Shown here in pieces: positions 36,454 through 45,298 of a stretch of DNA of 64,000 nucleotides (position 1 is its first letter; the number at the start of each line of letters is the position of its first letter). Source of the DNA: Glaciimonas sp. PAMC28666 (lineage in GTDB: Bacteria; Pseudomonadota; Gammaproteobacteria; Burkholderiales; Burkholderiaceae_D); contig NZ_CP070304.1 of assembly GCF_016917355.1 (NCBI RefSeq), positions 2,418,001-2,482,000 of the forward strand. The letters are read 5' to 3'. The notes below the pieces were generated by a model. That model was given only the letters and a program-made list of their open reading frames with translations. It did no database searches and had not been told where the DNA came from. A program made the position numbers and the translations under genes.

Positions 36454-37317
36454 ATGTCCGCTTCGACACTCGAGATCATCAGTGAGCACGCCTGCTTCGG
36501 CGGTGTGCAGCGTTTCTATCGCCATCACTCCAGGGAAATCGGATTGCCGATGCGGTTTTCAGTGTTCCTACCGCCGCAGGCGCGTGACGGCAGGGTTCCC
36601 GCCTTGATGTATCTGGCGGGTTTAACCTGTACCGAGGAAACCTTCATGACTAAGGGCGGTGCGCAGCGCCTGGCGGCAGAGAAGGGTTTGATGCTGATCG
36701 CGCCGGACACCAGTCCGCGTGGCTGCAATTTCCCAGGAGACTCGGAAAGCTGGGATTTTGGTCTCGGTGCCGGGTTTTATGTGGACGCGACTGAAGCGCC
36801 ATGGAACCAGCATTATCGGATGTACAGTTACGTGCTGGAACTGCTTGCGTTGATTAAGGAAAACTTGCCGGTTGTGTCCTCCGGTATCGGTATCACTGGG
36901 CACTCGATGGGTGGTCACGGTGCGCTGGTGCTGGCACTGCGCAATCCTGCATTGTTTAAATCGGTGTCAGCGTTTGCCCCGATTTGTGCACCGACCCAGT
37001 GTCCTTGGGGCGTGAAGGCATTCTCCGGATATCTCGGTAGCGACCAAAGTCACTGGCAGCAATACGACGCCAGTGCATTGATGGCGCAGCAGACCGCGCC
37101 GTTTCCGGCCGGCATTCTGATCGATCAGGGATCAGGCGATAAATTTCTACCGGATCAGTTGTTTCCGGAAGCATTTGAGGCGGCTTGCGAAAACGCGCGT
37201 CAACCTTTGGAATGTCGCAGGCACGCTGACTACGACCACGGGTATTACTTTATTTCGACTTTTATTGAAGATCATCTGCGATTTCACCACAGACAATTAA
37301 ATGGTGCCCCCCGATAA
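36454..37317 (+). CDS. fghA: S-formylglutathione hydrolase
   Basis: 287-aa serine esterase (esterase D family) that releases formate and glutathione. ATG 36454 is chosen because AAGGAG lies 6 bases upstream. The triad is Ser151 (GHSMGG), Asp229 (GSGDKF) and His262 (YDHGYYF); SPRGCNFPGDSESWDFG is a family signature. With frmA it completes glutathione-dependent formaldehyde detoxification, which would handle formaldehyde from the PQQ dehydrogenase encoded downstream if that enzyme accepts methanol. Confidence 0.96.
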   Translation: MSASTLEIISEHACFGGVQRFYRHHSREIGLPMRFSVFLPPQARDGRVPALMYLAGLTCTEETFMTKGGAQRLAAEKGLMLIAPDTSPRGCNFPGDSESWDFGLGAGFYVDATEAPWNQHYRMYSYVLELLALIKENLPVVSSGIGITGHSMGGHGALVLALRNPALFKSVSAFAPICAPTQCPWGVKAFSGYLGSDQSHWQQYDASALMAQQTAPFPAGILIDQGSGDKFLPDQLFPEAFEAACENARQPLECRRHADYDHGYYFISTFIEDHLRFHHRQLNGAPR

Positions 37318-37526
37318 TGCCAGAACATGATGTCTTGGTCATTCTGGAAAAGGTATGTGAGCAAAAGTGATACAGTCGTTTCACAAAGTGTTCAATATCG
37401 GATCAGGGTTATGCATCCGATTCGTTCACTGATGATTCGACCGTGATCTTTCGCTGCTGGAGGATAATTTGAATTTTGCAGAGTCGGTTAGCCACTTAAC
37501 TTGCTGCTATTCAGCTGCCATCGAAC

Positions 37527-38102
37527 CTAATTGATGTTAGCGATATACTGCGACAAATTAATGATGTCCTCATCGCTTAAGTTCTTACTTACCGCGGTCA
37601 TGTTGCCTGCATCATTGGTGCGATTGCGGGCCCGGAAATCGGTCAATTGCTTTGCGATGTAGTCGTAGTGTTGGCCTGACAGCTTGGGAATTTCATTTTG
37701 TCCCTTCATGCCGCCCAGATGGCACATCGAGCACAACACTTGTTCGGCCTTGGCAAATCCCAGTTTTACGCGCGCCGGGTCTGCGGTGAATTTGATCGCT
37801 GTTGGTGTTTGTGCCGCAAAATAGGCGGCCAGGTCCTGCATGTCTTCCTTCGACAGATTTGCCGCCATGGGGCTCATCATCGGATTAACGCGCGCACCTT
37901 CTTTAAAGTCTCTTAACTCCAGATAAAGATAGCGGGCATTTTGTCCTGCCAGGACTGGAATCAGAGGCATTGTTGAGTTCCCGCCGACGCCATGGCAGGC
38001 CATACAGGCTTCTGCTTTTTTCTTACCTGCTTCGATATCAACAGCGTGACTTTGAAAGGACAGGGTGGTTAATACCGCAAAAATTATGTGAGCAGCTTTC
38101 AT
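37527..38102 (-). CDS. Diheme cytochrome c, c4-like
   Basis: 191-aa periplasmic protein with a signal peptide (cut near SHA-VD). Two heme motifs, CMACH (33-37) and CSMCH (124-128), and candidate distal Met ligands in NPMMSPMA and AGNMTAV match the two-domain cytochrome c4/c553 layout. ATG 38102 is used; the frame continues upstream into the terminator of the preceding gene. It likely carries electrons from the quinoprotein dehydrogenase, which has no heme domain of its own, towards the terminal oxidase. Confidence 0.9.
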   Translation of the reverse strand: MKAAHIIFAVLTTLSFQSHAVDIEAGKKKAEACMACHGVGGNSTMPLIPVLAGQNARYLYLELRDFKEGARVNPMMSPMAANLSKEDMQDLAAYFAAQTPTAIKFTADPARVKLGFAKAEQVLCSMCHLGGMKGQNEIPKLSGQHYDYIAKQLTDFRARNRTNDAGNMTAVSKNLSDEDIINLSQYIANIN

Positions 38103-38130
38103 TTGTTTCGTATCCAATGGTTTGTAGAAG

Positions 38131-38161
38131 AAAAAAAGGCCGCGCCCACGCGGATGCGGCC
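38131..38161 (-). terminator. Terminator between PQQ dehydrogenase and cytochrome c genes
   Basis: Stem GGCCGC / GCGGCC (38138-38143, 38156-38161) followed on the minus strand by seven T residues. It ends 29 bases before the cytochrome c start, so cytochrome expression may rely on readthrough. Confidence 0.75.
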
Positions 38162-38236
38162 CCATTTCCGTTATCTAGCAGCAATTTACATGCCAAAAAC
38201 TAAACGACTTGCGGGTTGCTGTTTATTTCTTGTTGC

Positions 38237-39961
38237 TTACAGCCCAAACACAAAAATGCTGTTGCCGCGTTTGAAGTCCATCTGTGAGTTACCACCGGCA
38301 GCGACAGCAATATATTGCTTGCCATTAACCGAGTACGACACTGGAGGTGCATTTACGCCCGCGCCGCATTGGAATTTCCAGAGGAGTTTTCCGGTTTTTG
38401 CGTCATAGGCCTTGAACCAGCCATTGCCTTCACCAGCAAAGACCAGATTACCAGCAGTTGCCAGCGCGCCACCGATCATAGGCTGGTCAGTTTTTGCTTG
38501 CCATGCGATCTTGCCAGTGTCGATATTGACGGCGGTTACGTTACCCGATTGCTCTTCACCGGCGGCATTTTTAAACGCGCCGCCGAGCCAGAGTTTCCCG
38601 TTTGGATAGTTTGATCCGTCAACTTGATAGGTCATCGGTTGATTCAGATTCAAAGCGTAGGTCAGACGTGCTCCGGCGTTATAGGCCATTGGTGACCATT
38701 CCACGCCGCCGTTTGCACCTGGCAACATACGGGCGCCGGTTGCTGTTGGCAAAGACCACATGTTTTCTTGCGGAACCATCGCTTCAGAGAACCGAATCAA
38801 ACTACCATCACGGCGATCATGAACATAGACATGCCCGGTTTTGCCGGCATGGACGATCGCAGGAATCATCTTGCCAGTCTTGTCTTTAACATCTACCAGA
38901 ATCGGTGGGCTCACAGCATCCAGATCCCACACGTCGTGCGCGATGTACTGGAAGTGCCATTTGTAGGCACCGGTATCAAGGTCAATAGCGACCAGTGAGT
39001 CAGTGTACAAATTGTCGCCAGGACGCTCTGCACCGTAGAGATCGGGCGATGGATTGCCGACTACAAAGTACACGGTTTTAGTGGCGCGATCGATTGCCGG
39101 TGTAGTCCAGACGCCACCACCCAAGGTTTCGTGGAAATTGGATTTCTTGGCGAAAGCAACTTTTTCAGCAGCGATGTCGCGATGCATATCCCGGCCGGTC
39201 GCATCGGTTTTTGCCCAAACGCCTTCATGACCTTTTTCTGGGATGGTGTAGAACGTCCACACCAGCTTGCCGGTATTGGTATCGAATGCCTTGACGAAGC
39301 CGCGGATACCGTATTCGCCGCCGTTGGTGCCGATCAGTACTTTACCGTCAATAACAGTTGGCGCCATTGTTTCGCTGTAACCTTTTTCCGGATCAGCGAT
39401 TTCAGTTTCCCATAACAATTTGCCGGTCTTGGTATCTAGTGCAATTAGCTTGGAGTCGAGGGTGCCCATGTAGAGCTTGCCGTCGGAGACAGCAACGCCA
39501 CGATTGTTCGGACCACAGCAGAAGGTGGTTACCGGTCCCATTTTGTGTTTGAAGTGCCAAAATTCTTGTCCGGTGACCGCATCCACCGCGTACACATGGT
39601 TATAAGCCGTGGTTAGGAACATGACACCATTAACGACGATTGGCGCGGTTTCCATCGATTCGACAACGGCAGTCTGGAAGATGAATTTCGGCTTGAGGGT
39701 AGCGACGTTTTTGGCGTTAATTTGTGCTGCAGGGTAAAAACGGGTCTGTGCGTAGTCGCCGTTCGAATGCAACCAGTTCTTGCCGTCCTTAGACGCGCCG
39801 TCCAACATAGACTGACTGACCGGATTCAAGGCTTGGGACATAGGAGGGATTTTGATGCCTGCCCCGCCCTCGGTTTCCTGCGCGCTGGATAATCCTGCCG
39901 CAACCATCAGGCTTGCGGCCAGGGCTAAGTGCCCTATCGTTTTGTAGCTTGCAATACTCAT
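38237..39961 (-). CDS. PQQ-dependent alcohol dehydrogenase (quinoprotein), lanthanide-type motif
   Basis: 574-aa periplasmic eight-bladed propeller dehydrogenase with signal peptide (cut near SSA-QE). Visible features: tryptophan-docking repeats ([32 protein letters not shown]), the vicinal disulfide Cys148-Cys149 (TTFCCGP), metal ligands Glu217 (GGEYGIRG) and Asn303 (VGNPSPD), and catalytic Asp346 in HDVWDLD. Asp348 is two residues after the catalytic Asp; in XoxF and PedH this residue marks lanthanide use, while MxaF and ExaA have Ala there. Glucose-dehydrogenase-type quinoproteins also have an Asp at this point, so the inference needs testing. No heme motif is present. A good ribosome site (AAGGGG) precedes the ATG. 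Confidence 0.93.
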   Translation of the reverse strand: MSIASYKTIGHLALAASLMVAAGLSSAQETEGGAGIKIPPMSQALNPVSQSMLDGASKDGKNWLHSNGDYAQTRFYPAAQINAKNVATLKPKFIFQTAVVESMETAPIVVNGVMFLTTAYNHVYAVDAVTGQEFWHFKHKMGPVTTFCCGPNNRGVAVSDGKLYMGTLDSKLIALDTKTGKLLWETEIADPEKGYSETMAPTVIDGKVLIGTNGGEYGIRGFVKAFDTNTGKLVWTFYTIPEKGHEGVWAKTDATGRDMHRDIAAEKVAFAKKSNFHETLGGGVWTTPAIDRATKTVYFVVGNPSPDLYGAERPGDNLYTDSLVAIDLDTGAYKWHFQYIAHDVWDLDAVSPPILVDVKDKTGKMIPAIVHAGKTGHVYVHDRRDGSLIRFSEAMVPQENMWSLPTATGARMLPGANGGVEWSPMAYNAGARLTYALNLNQPMTYQVDGSNYPNGKLWLGGAFKNAAGEEQSGNVTAVNIDTGKIAWQAKTDQPMIGGALATAGNLVFAGEGNGWFKAYDAKTGKLLWKFQCGAGVNAPPVSYSVNGKQYIAVAAGGNSQMDFKRGNSIFVFGL

Positions 39962-40184
39962 AACAATCCCCTTGGTAAAGTTGCCTTATGCAACAAAATT
40001 CATATTGTTTTAATGTTACTTACCTGTAAAGCGTGATCGAACTTAAAGACTAATAAGGTTATTTGGCTAGTTCATAATTCTAATTTCGCATAATATCTCT
40101 AAATCATATTGCAATGTATTAAAAATAGGATGCGGGGCTGTCAAAGCCACATTCAAAGCATAGGCAAAATAACAGGTACAAAAC

Positions 40185-40895
40185 ATGAAATTAGTTGGCT
40201 CGATTCGCCTTTTAAAAAGCACCTCAAAAGTCTCGCTTGTAATTTTTACGTTGGTCGTTTCCATGGTCGCGGGTGGGTACTCGAACCAGGTCCATGCGAA
40301 CGATGAGCAAGTGGACCTGAACCGACAAGCCCTGGCCGCCGCGCGTAGCGGAAATGCCAAGACCTTCAAATCCTTTATCGAACTGGGCGCATCGCCAAAC
40401 ACACGCAATAGGGTGGGCGACTCGCTGTTAATGACGTCGATTAAAAGCGGCCAGATGGAGATCATGCTTTTACTGTTAGAGCGCGGTGCTGACGTCAATC
40501 TTGCCAATGTGGCGCAAGTAACCCCATTGATGACTGCTGCCTTCTATGGTCGTCCAGCGATGGCGCGGATTTTGATAGACAAAAAAGCTAACGTGAATGC
40601 GGTCGATCAAATGCAAAAAAGCGCGATCGTATACGCTGCGGGCACAGGTCAGACTGAGATCGTGAACATGCTGTTGAAGACGGGTCCTGCTAGCGGGATT
40701 ACGCCGAATACCCGTTATCCCAATGGGCTGACAGCTCTCATGTGGGCGGGCGCCTCCGGTCACCTCCCGACAGTGCAGGCGCTGCTGGATCAGGGTGCCG
40801 ACGCAAGCCTGGTCGACAACCGGGGTAAGACTGTGCTGCAAATGGCCGATGAGAACGGTCAACTTGAGGTCGTCAAATTCCTAAGGTCACGCTGA
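40185..40895 (+). CDS. Periplasmic ankyrin-repeat protein
   Basis: 236-aa protein with an N-terminal signal peptide (hydrophobic 16-32, cut near VHA-ND) and five ankyrin repeats (about 46-232), for example VGDSLLMTSIKSGQMEIMLLLLERGADVN and TPLMTAAFYGRPAMARILIDKKANVN. Ankyrin repeats bind proteins; the partner is unknown. It is divergent from the PQQ dehydrogenase and precedes the TonB receptor, so it probably belongs to the same functional group. Confidence 0.88.
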   Translation: MKLVGSIRLLKSTSKVSLVIFTLVVSMVAGGYSNQVHANDEQVDLNRQALAAARSGNAKTFKSFIELGASPNTRNRVGDSLLMTSIKSGQMEIMLLLLERGADVNLANVAQVTPLMTAAFYGRPAMARILIDKKANVNAVDQMQKSAIVYAAGTGQTEIVNMLLKTGPASGITPNTRYPNGLTALMWAGASGHLPTVQALLDQGADASLVDNRGKTVLQMADENGQLEVVKFLRSR

Positions 40896-41133
40896 CCAAT
40901 CGTATTCGTGCGTCAGTCTGCTCAGTCACCTGGCCACGCTCTGACCCTCTCGCGGTTAAAAAAGTGAATAAAAAAGACGTGAAGCGTGGAGAAGTCCACC
41001 AATAATGGCGTTGCAATTACATGTTTTTTAAAGCGGCATGAATATTGCTCATAAAAATAATCGACCATCGTTTCCCAAACGAGTTGAAGTCGAAAAAACG
41101 CATAAAAAAAAATTATAAATAGGAGATCAAAAG

Positions 41134-43389
41134 ATGGCATATTGGAAATCTTTGCCTTACGCCAGCGAATTTGCGTTAGGCAGTGTTCTGTTCATGTTGC
41201 AGGTCCACGTGTCTGCTGCAGACGGACCCGCGACTCCTGATACAAAATTGTCAGAGATTGTTGTCAATGGCACGACGCCGCTTCCTGGCCTAGGTTTGCC
41301 ACTGCGCGATATTGCTGCAAACATTCAATCAGTCGCGGGAAAAGAGATTGCACGCCAACACGCGGGGAATATCACCGAATTTCTGGAGCAAAACCTGAAC
41401 AGCGTGACGATCAATTCAGCACAGGGAAATCCGTATCAGCCTGACGTGAATTATCGTGGCTTTACGGCTTCACCGTTATTAGGTACGCCGCAAGGTCTTT
41501 CCGTATTTCAGGACGGTGTGCGGATTAATGAGCCGTTTGGCGATGTCGTCAATTGGGACTTGTTGCCGCAATCGGCAATTGCAAACTTGCAAATAATGCC
41601 GGGTTCGAATCCCGTGTTTGGATTGAACACGCTGGGCGGCGCACTCGCGATCACGACCAAAGACGGCCGCAATAACCCGGGTGGCCAGGCAGAAGTATCC
41701 GCTGGATCGTTCGGGCGCAAGACAGTTGAACTGGAGCAAGGGGGCACAGTCGGTAACATCGACTATTTTTTAACCGCTAACGATTCTAAAGACAAAGGTT
41801 GGGGTGATCATAATCCCAGCAATGTTAAGCAATTTTTCGGCAAGGTTGGTTATCAGGATGCTGATACCAGAGTAGCGCTCAGTTTGACAGCGGCCGATAA
41901 CGGTCTGCAGGGCTCGCAAACTATTCCGCGTACATTTTTGGATAACCGCCGTCAGGCCTATACCTTCCCGGATGAAAATATCAATCGCGCGCAGCTATGG
42001 AGTCTGTCTGCGAGTCACTTCTTTAATGACAAACTGCAGCTGTCAACAAATGCGTATTATCGAAATTATAATAACGACAATATCAGCAGCAATGTCAATG
42101 GAAACTACGATGCTACCAATAACCCTATACCCGCTAACAATACCCGTTCGCTCATAGACCAGGGGAGCTATGGCTTCGGTGCGCAGCTGAGTTACCTTGG
42201 AAAGCTGGGCCCGATGAAAAATCAGGTGGTGGTGGGCGTTTCCGGTGATTTTGCTAATTCGCGTTTCAAGCAATTGAGTCAGCATGCCGACTTCACTGTC
42301 GCCCGCGACACGATTGGTTTGGATAATTTTTCGCTGAATACCGATGCTAAAACCCACAACAGCAATCTGTCTCTGTTTATTTCCGATACGTTAGCGCTTA
42401 ACGATCAATGGTCGATGACAGGTTCTGGTCGATATAATTACGCGCAGGTCAACATTAGTGACCAGTCCGGTAATCAGCCATTATTGAATGGTAAAAATAC
42501 TTTTACACGTTTTAATCCCGCTGTCGGCCTCACCTACAATCCGAACCCGGCGGTCACCGCCTACGCTACCTATAACGAAGGCATGCGTACACCAACAGCG
42601 ATTGAACTGGCTTGCGCTGATCCGACGGCACCCTGTTCATTGCCGAACGACTTTATTGCCGATCCTGCCTTAAAGCCGGTAATCGCACGCACAGGAGAGT
42701 TTGGCTTACGCGGAAAACTTGGTTCGGTCTCCAGCTGGAGAGCATCTATCTTCAGAACCGCGCTCGATAATGACATCCAATTTATCAGTAGCAGCGGCGC
42801 AACCGCCAGTACCGGATACTTCCAAAATGTGGGGAAAACCCGTCGGCAAGGGATGGAATTTGCTGCCCATACCGTCGTTGGACAAGTCGGCGTGACAGCC
42901 AGCTATAGCTATATTGATGCAACCTATCAGACCGCCTTCGATGAGCAAAGCGCCAGCAATTCAAGTGCCAACGCAGCGGGTGTCATCACCGTTAATCGCG
43001 GCAACAAGATTCCGGGAATCCCTGAAAATACGTTCAAGCTACGCTTTGACTATGCGCCGACGTCAAGCTGGAACATCGGAACTAATGTGGTCTATCGCAG
43101 CAACATCTATGCACGTGGTGATGAAAACAATCAGGACAGCAACGGCAAAATTCCGGGCTACACGATGGTCAATCTCGACACCACATATGCCATAACGAAG
43201 CAGTTACAAGTGTTCGCCAGGATCGATAATTTATTCAATCGCCAATATGCAAACTTTGCTGTTCTTGGCCAAAATTTTTTCAACGGACTGGGACATTCGT
43301 TTGATGGTGGCAACATCTCCAACGAGCAATTCATTGGTCCCGGCGCACCGCGCGGTGGCTGGATCGGTTTGCGATATTCATGGAGTTAA
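41134..43389 (+). CDS. TonB-dependent outer-membrane receptor
   Basis: 751-aa receptor. A signal peptide ends near VSA-ADG. A plug domain (about 40-170: IVVNGTTPLPG, NYRGF, LGTPQGLSVFQDGVRINEPFGDVVNWDLLP, NTLGGALAITTKDG) precedes a 22-strand barrel (about 180-751) ending GGWIGLRYSWS. AGGAG lies 8 bases before the ATG. The ligand cannot be read from sequence: candidates are iron chelates, PQQ, or a lanthanide-binding compound given the nearby PQQ dehydrogenase. No FecR/FecI pair accompanies it. Confidence 0.93.
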   Translation: MAYWKSLPYASEFALGSVLFMLQVHVSAADGPATPDTKLSEIVVNGTTPLPGLGLPLRDIAANIQSVAGKEIARQHAGNITEFLEQNLNSVTINSAQGNPYQPDVNYRGFTASPLLGTPQGLSVFQDGVRINEPFGDVVNWDLLPQSAIANLQIMPGSNPVFGLNTLGGALAITTKDGRNNPGGQAEVSAGSFGRKTVELEQGGTVGNIDYFLTANDSKDKGWGDHNPSNVKQFFGKVGYQDADTRVALSLTAADNGLQGSQTIPRTFLDNRRQAYTFPDENINRAQLWSLSASHFFNDKLQLSTNAYYRNYNNDNISSNVNGNYDATNNPIPANNTRSLIDQGSYGFGAQLSYLGKLGPMKNQVVVGVSGDFANSRFKQLSQHADFTVARDTIGLDNFSLNTDAKTHNSNLSLFISDTLALNDQWSMTGSGRYNYAQVNISDQSGNQPLLNGKNTFTRFNPAVGLTYNPNPAVTAYATYNEGMRTPTAIELACADPTAPCSLPNDFIADPALKPVIARTGEFGLRGKLGSVSSWRASIFRTALDNDIQFISSSGATASTGYFQNVGKTRRQGMEFAAHTVVGQVGVTASYSYIDATYQTAFDEQSASNSSANAAGVITVNRGNKIPGIPENTFKLRFDYAPTSSWNIGTNVVYRSNIYARGDENNQDSNGKIPGYTMVNLDTTYAITKQLQVFARIDNLFNRQYANFAVLGQNFFNGLGHSFDGGNISNEQFIGPGAPRGGWIGLRYSWS

Positions 43390-43461
43390 TAGCTGTTTGG
43401 TGCCAGCCGAGAGGCTTTTGGCTATTGAATTTCAAAACAATTTTTAAAAGGCTTTACCATT

Positions 43462-44475
43462 ATGACGTTACATTTAGTACGTAAAAATGCTTCAACGGTT
43501 GTCGCAACCGGTGGTGCGCTACGTAGTGCGATTCTGATCGGCGCAGTGTTATCAACGCTTTCTTTCGGCTTGCTCCCAGGCATCGCCAGCGCAAGCCCCT
43601 TTGCGTATGTCCCTAACGAAAAATCCGGTACCATTTCTGTTATTGATACAGCCAGCGACACTGTCATCGGCGAAATCAAGGCGGGTACCAAGCCACGCGG
43701 TCTGGCAGTGCGCCATGATGGAAAATCCTTATACGTCAGCGATCAACCAACCAATTCGCTATTAATTGTTGATGTGGGAACGCGCGGGGTCGTCGGATCC
43801 GTGTCCGTGGGAGAGTCGCCCGAAGGTGTGGGTATTGCTCCCGCCGGTGATTGGATTGTCGCCGCCAGCGAGATAACCAACTCTGTCAATTTCATCTCCA
43901 CGGCGACAAATAAACAAGAATTCATTATCAAGACCAAGGGTAAAAATCCGGAGCATGCCGAATTCAGCCCCGATGGAAAATGGTTATATGTCAGCGCTGA
44001 GGAAGCGGATTCGATCGACATCATCGACATGACCAAGCGCGAGCAGGTCGATCTGGTGAAGCTCGGCAGGCGTCCACGCGGTATCGCTTTCACACCCGAT
44101 GGCACGCGCGCTTACATCGCCGCAGAGCTTGAGAGTATGGTGTATGTGGTGGACGTTGCGACCCACAAAGTTATCGCCCAGGTGAAGGCGGGCACCTTCT
44201 CGAACGGCGTCACCATGGCACCAAATGGCAAACGTGTTTATATTTCCAACGGCAAGGATTTTACTGTTTCGGTCATTGATACTGACACCAACACAGTAGT
44301 GGCGACGGTGCCGGTTGGCAAACGTCCATGGAACATGGCGATCACACCAGATGGCAAGAAATTGTATGTTGCCAACGGTCGCTCTAATTCGGTTTCTGTA
44401 ATTGATACCGACACCAATCTGGTCAAGGCCGAAATCCCTGTTGGTGCACTACCCTGGGGCGTCGCCATCAGATGA
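43462..44475 (+). CDS. YVTN beta-propeller protein, PQQ-catabolism-associated type
   Basis: 337-aa periplasmic seven-bladed propeller with a signal peptide (cut near ASA-SP). It has repeated ~42-residue blades with YVxN/YISN and SVIDTxTNxV motifs (FAYVPNEKSGTISVIDTASDTVIGEI; LYVANGRSNSVSVIDTDTNLVKAEIPVG). This kind of propeller is recurrent in PQQ alcohol-oxidation loci. Its biochemical role is not known. It overlaps the cytochrome b561 start by ATGA and follows the TonB receptor by 72 bases. Confidence 0.9.
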   Translation: MTLHLVRKNASTVVATGGALRSAILIGAVLSTLSFGLLPGIASASPFAYVPNEKSGTISVIDTASDTVIGEIKAGTKPRGLAVRHDGKSLYVSDQPTNSLLIVDVGTRGVVGSVSVGESPEGVGIAPAGDWIVAASEITNSVNFISTATNKQEFIIKTKGKNPEHAEFSPDGKWLYVSAEEADSIDIIDMTKREQVDLVKLGRRPRGIAFTPDGTRAYIAAELESMVYVVDVATHKVIAQVKAGTFSNGVTMAPNGKRVYISNGKDFTVSVIDTDTNTVVATVPVGKRPWNMAITPDGKKLYVANGRSNSVSVIDTDTNLVKAEIPVGALPWGVAIR

Positions 44476-45056
44476 TCAAGCCCGTCAAGTACGCGTCTGG
44501 CGACAGGGCGATAGGCATGCGTGGCAGCGGGGTAACCGGCTATCGTTTTCCCACAATCGCCCTGCATTGGTTAGTTGGATTATTGATCATCGGGATGCTT
44601 ATATTAGGCTATTACATGATCAATGTGCCCAAAGGTACGCCGGGTCGGGCATCCTATTTCAACTTGCATAAATCGATCGGGGTAATGGTCGGGGTGTTGA
44701 TACTATTGCGCTTGGCCTGGCGTCTCACGCATCGATCGCCGCAGTTGCCAAATACCATGCCGCAATGGGAGGTACGGGCTGCGCGATGGAGTCATCGCTT
44801 GCTCTATCTGTGCATGGTGGTGCAACCAGCAAGTGGCTATATATCGTCGTCGTTCAACAAATACGGCGTGAAGTTCTTTGGCATCCCGCTACCAAAATGG
44901 GGTTGGGAAGATCCTGGTTTGCGTGATCTTTTTGGCTTTATCCATTATGTGGCAGGTGCAATATTTACCGCACTGGTTGTGCTACATGTATTGGCAGCGT
45001 TCAAGCATTTGCTTGTGGATCATGATGGCGTTTTTCAGCGTATGTTACGTTCGTAA
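44472..45056 (+). CDS. Cytochrome b561 family membrane protein
   Basis: 194-aa protein with four membrane helices. Heme-ligand candidates are His32 (ALHWLVG), His66 (NLHKSIG), His158 (FIHYVAG) and His172 (VLHVLAAFKH). The family transfers electrons between quinol and periplasmic acceptors, so it could link the periplasmic propeller/dehydrogenase chemistry to the quinone pool. Translation is coupled to the propeller gene through ATGA. Confidence 0.92.
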   Translation: MIKPVKYASGDRAIGMRGSGVTGYRFPTIALHWLVGLLIIGMLILGYYMINVPKGTPGRASYFNLHKSIGVMVGVLILLRLAWRLTHRSPQLPNTMPQWEVRAARWSHRLLYLCMVVQPASGYISSSFNKYGVKFFGIPLPKWGWEDPGLRDLFGFIHYVAGAIFTALVVLHVLAAFKHLLVDHDGVFQRMLRS

Positions 45057-45267
45057 TAGCGTATTTAACGTAAAAGATTGCGCAGCAGATGCAACGAAAA
45101 GGTTTGGAACGAAAGCGAGAGTTAGACGCGTTGAAGTGCGATGGCTTCGGCTCGGCAGGGAGTGCCTCTGAAATGAAAGTCAAGTCCCTTGGCCGAATGG
45201 CCAGGCTTGCCCTAAGCGCGCTTTTGTGACGGCTATGAATCTATGGCATCAGATAATGCAGCATCAT

Positions 45268-45298
45268 CGGGTAACGCTGACGTGTTACCCGGTTTTTT
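45268..45298 (+). terminator. Rho-independent terminator after cytochrome b561 gene
   Basis: Stem CGGGTAAC / GTTACCCG followed by GTTTTTT on the + strand, about 210 bases after the cytochrome b561 stop. It overlaps the stop codon (45285-45287) and last codons of the convergent GGDEF-EAL gene. Confidence 0.7.
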
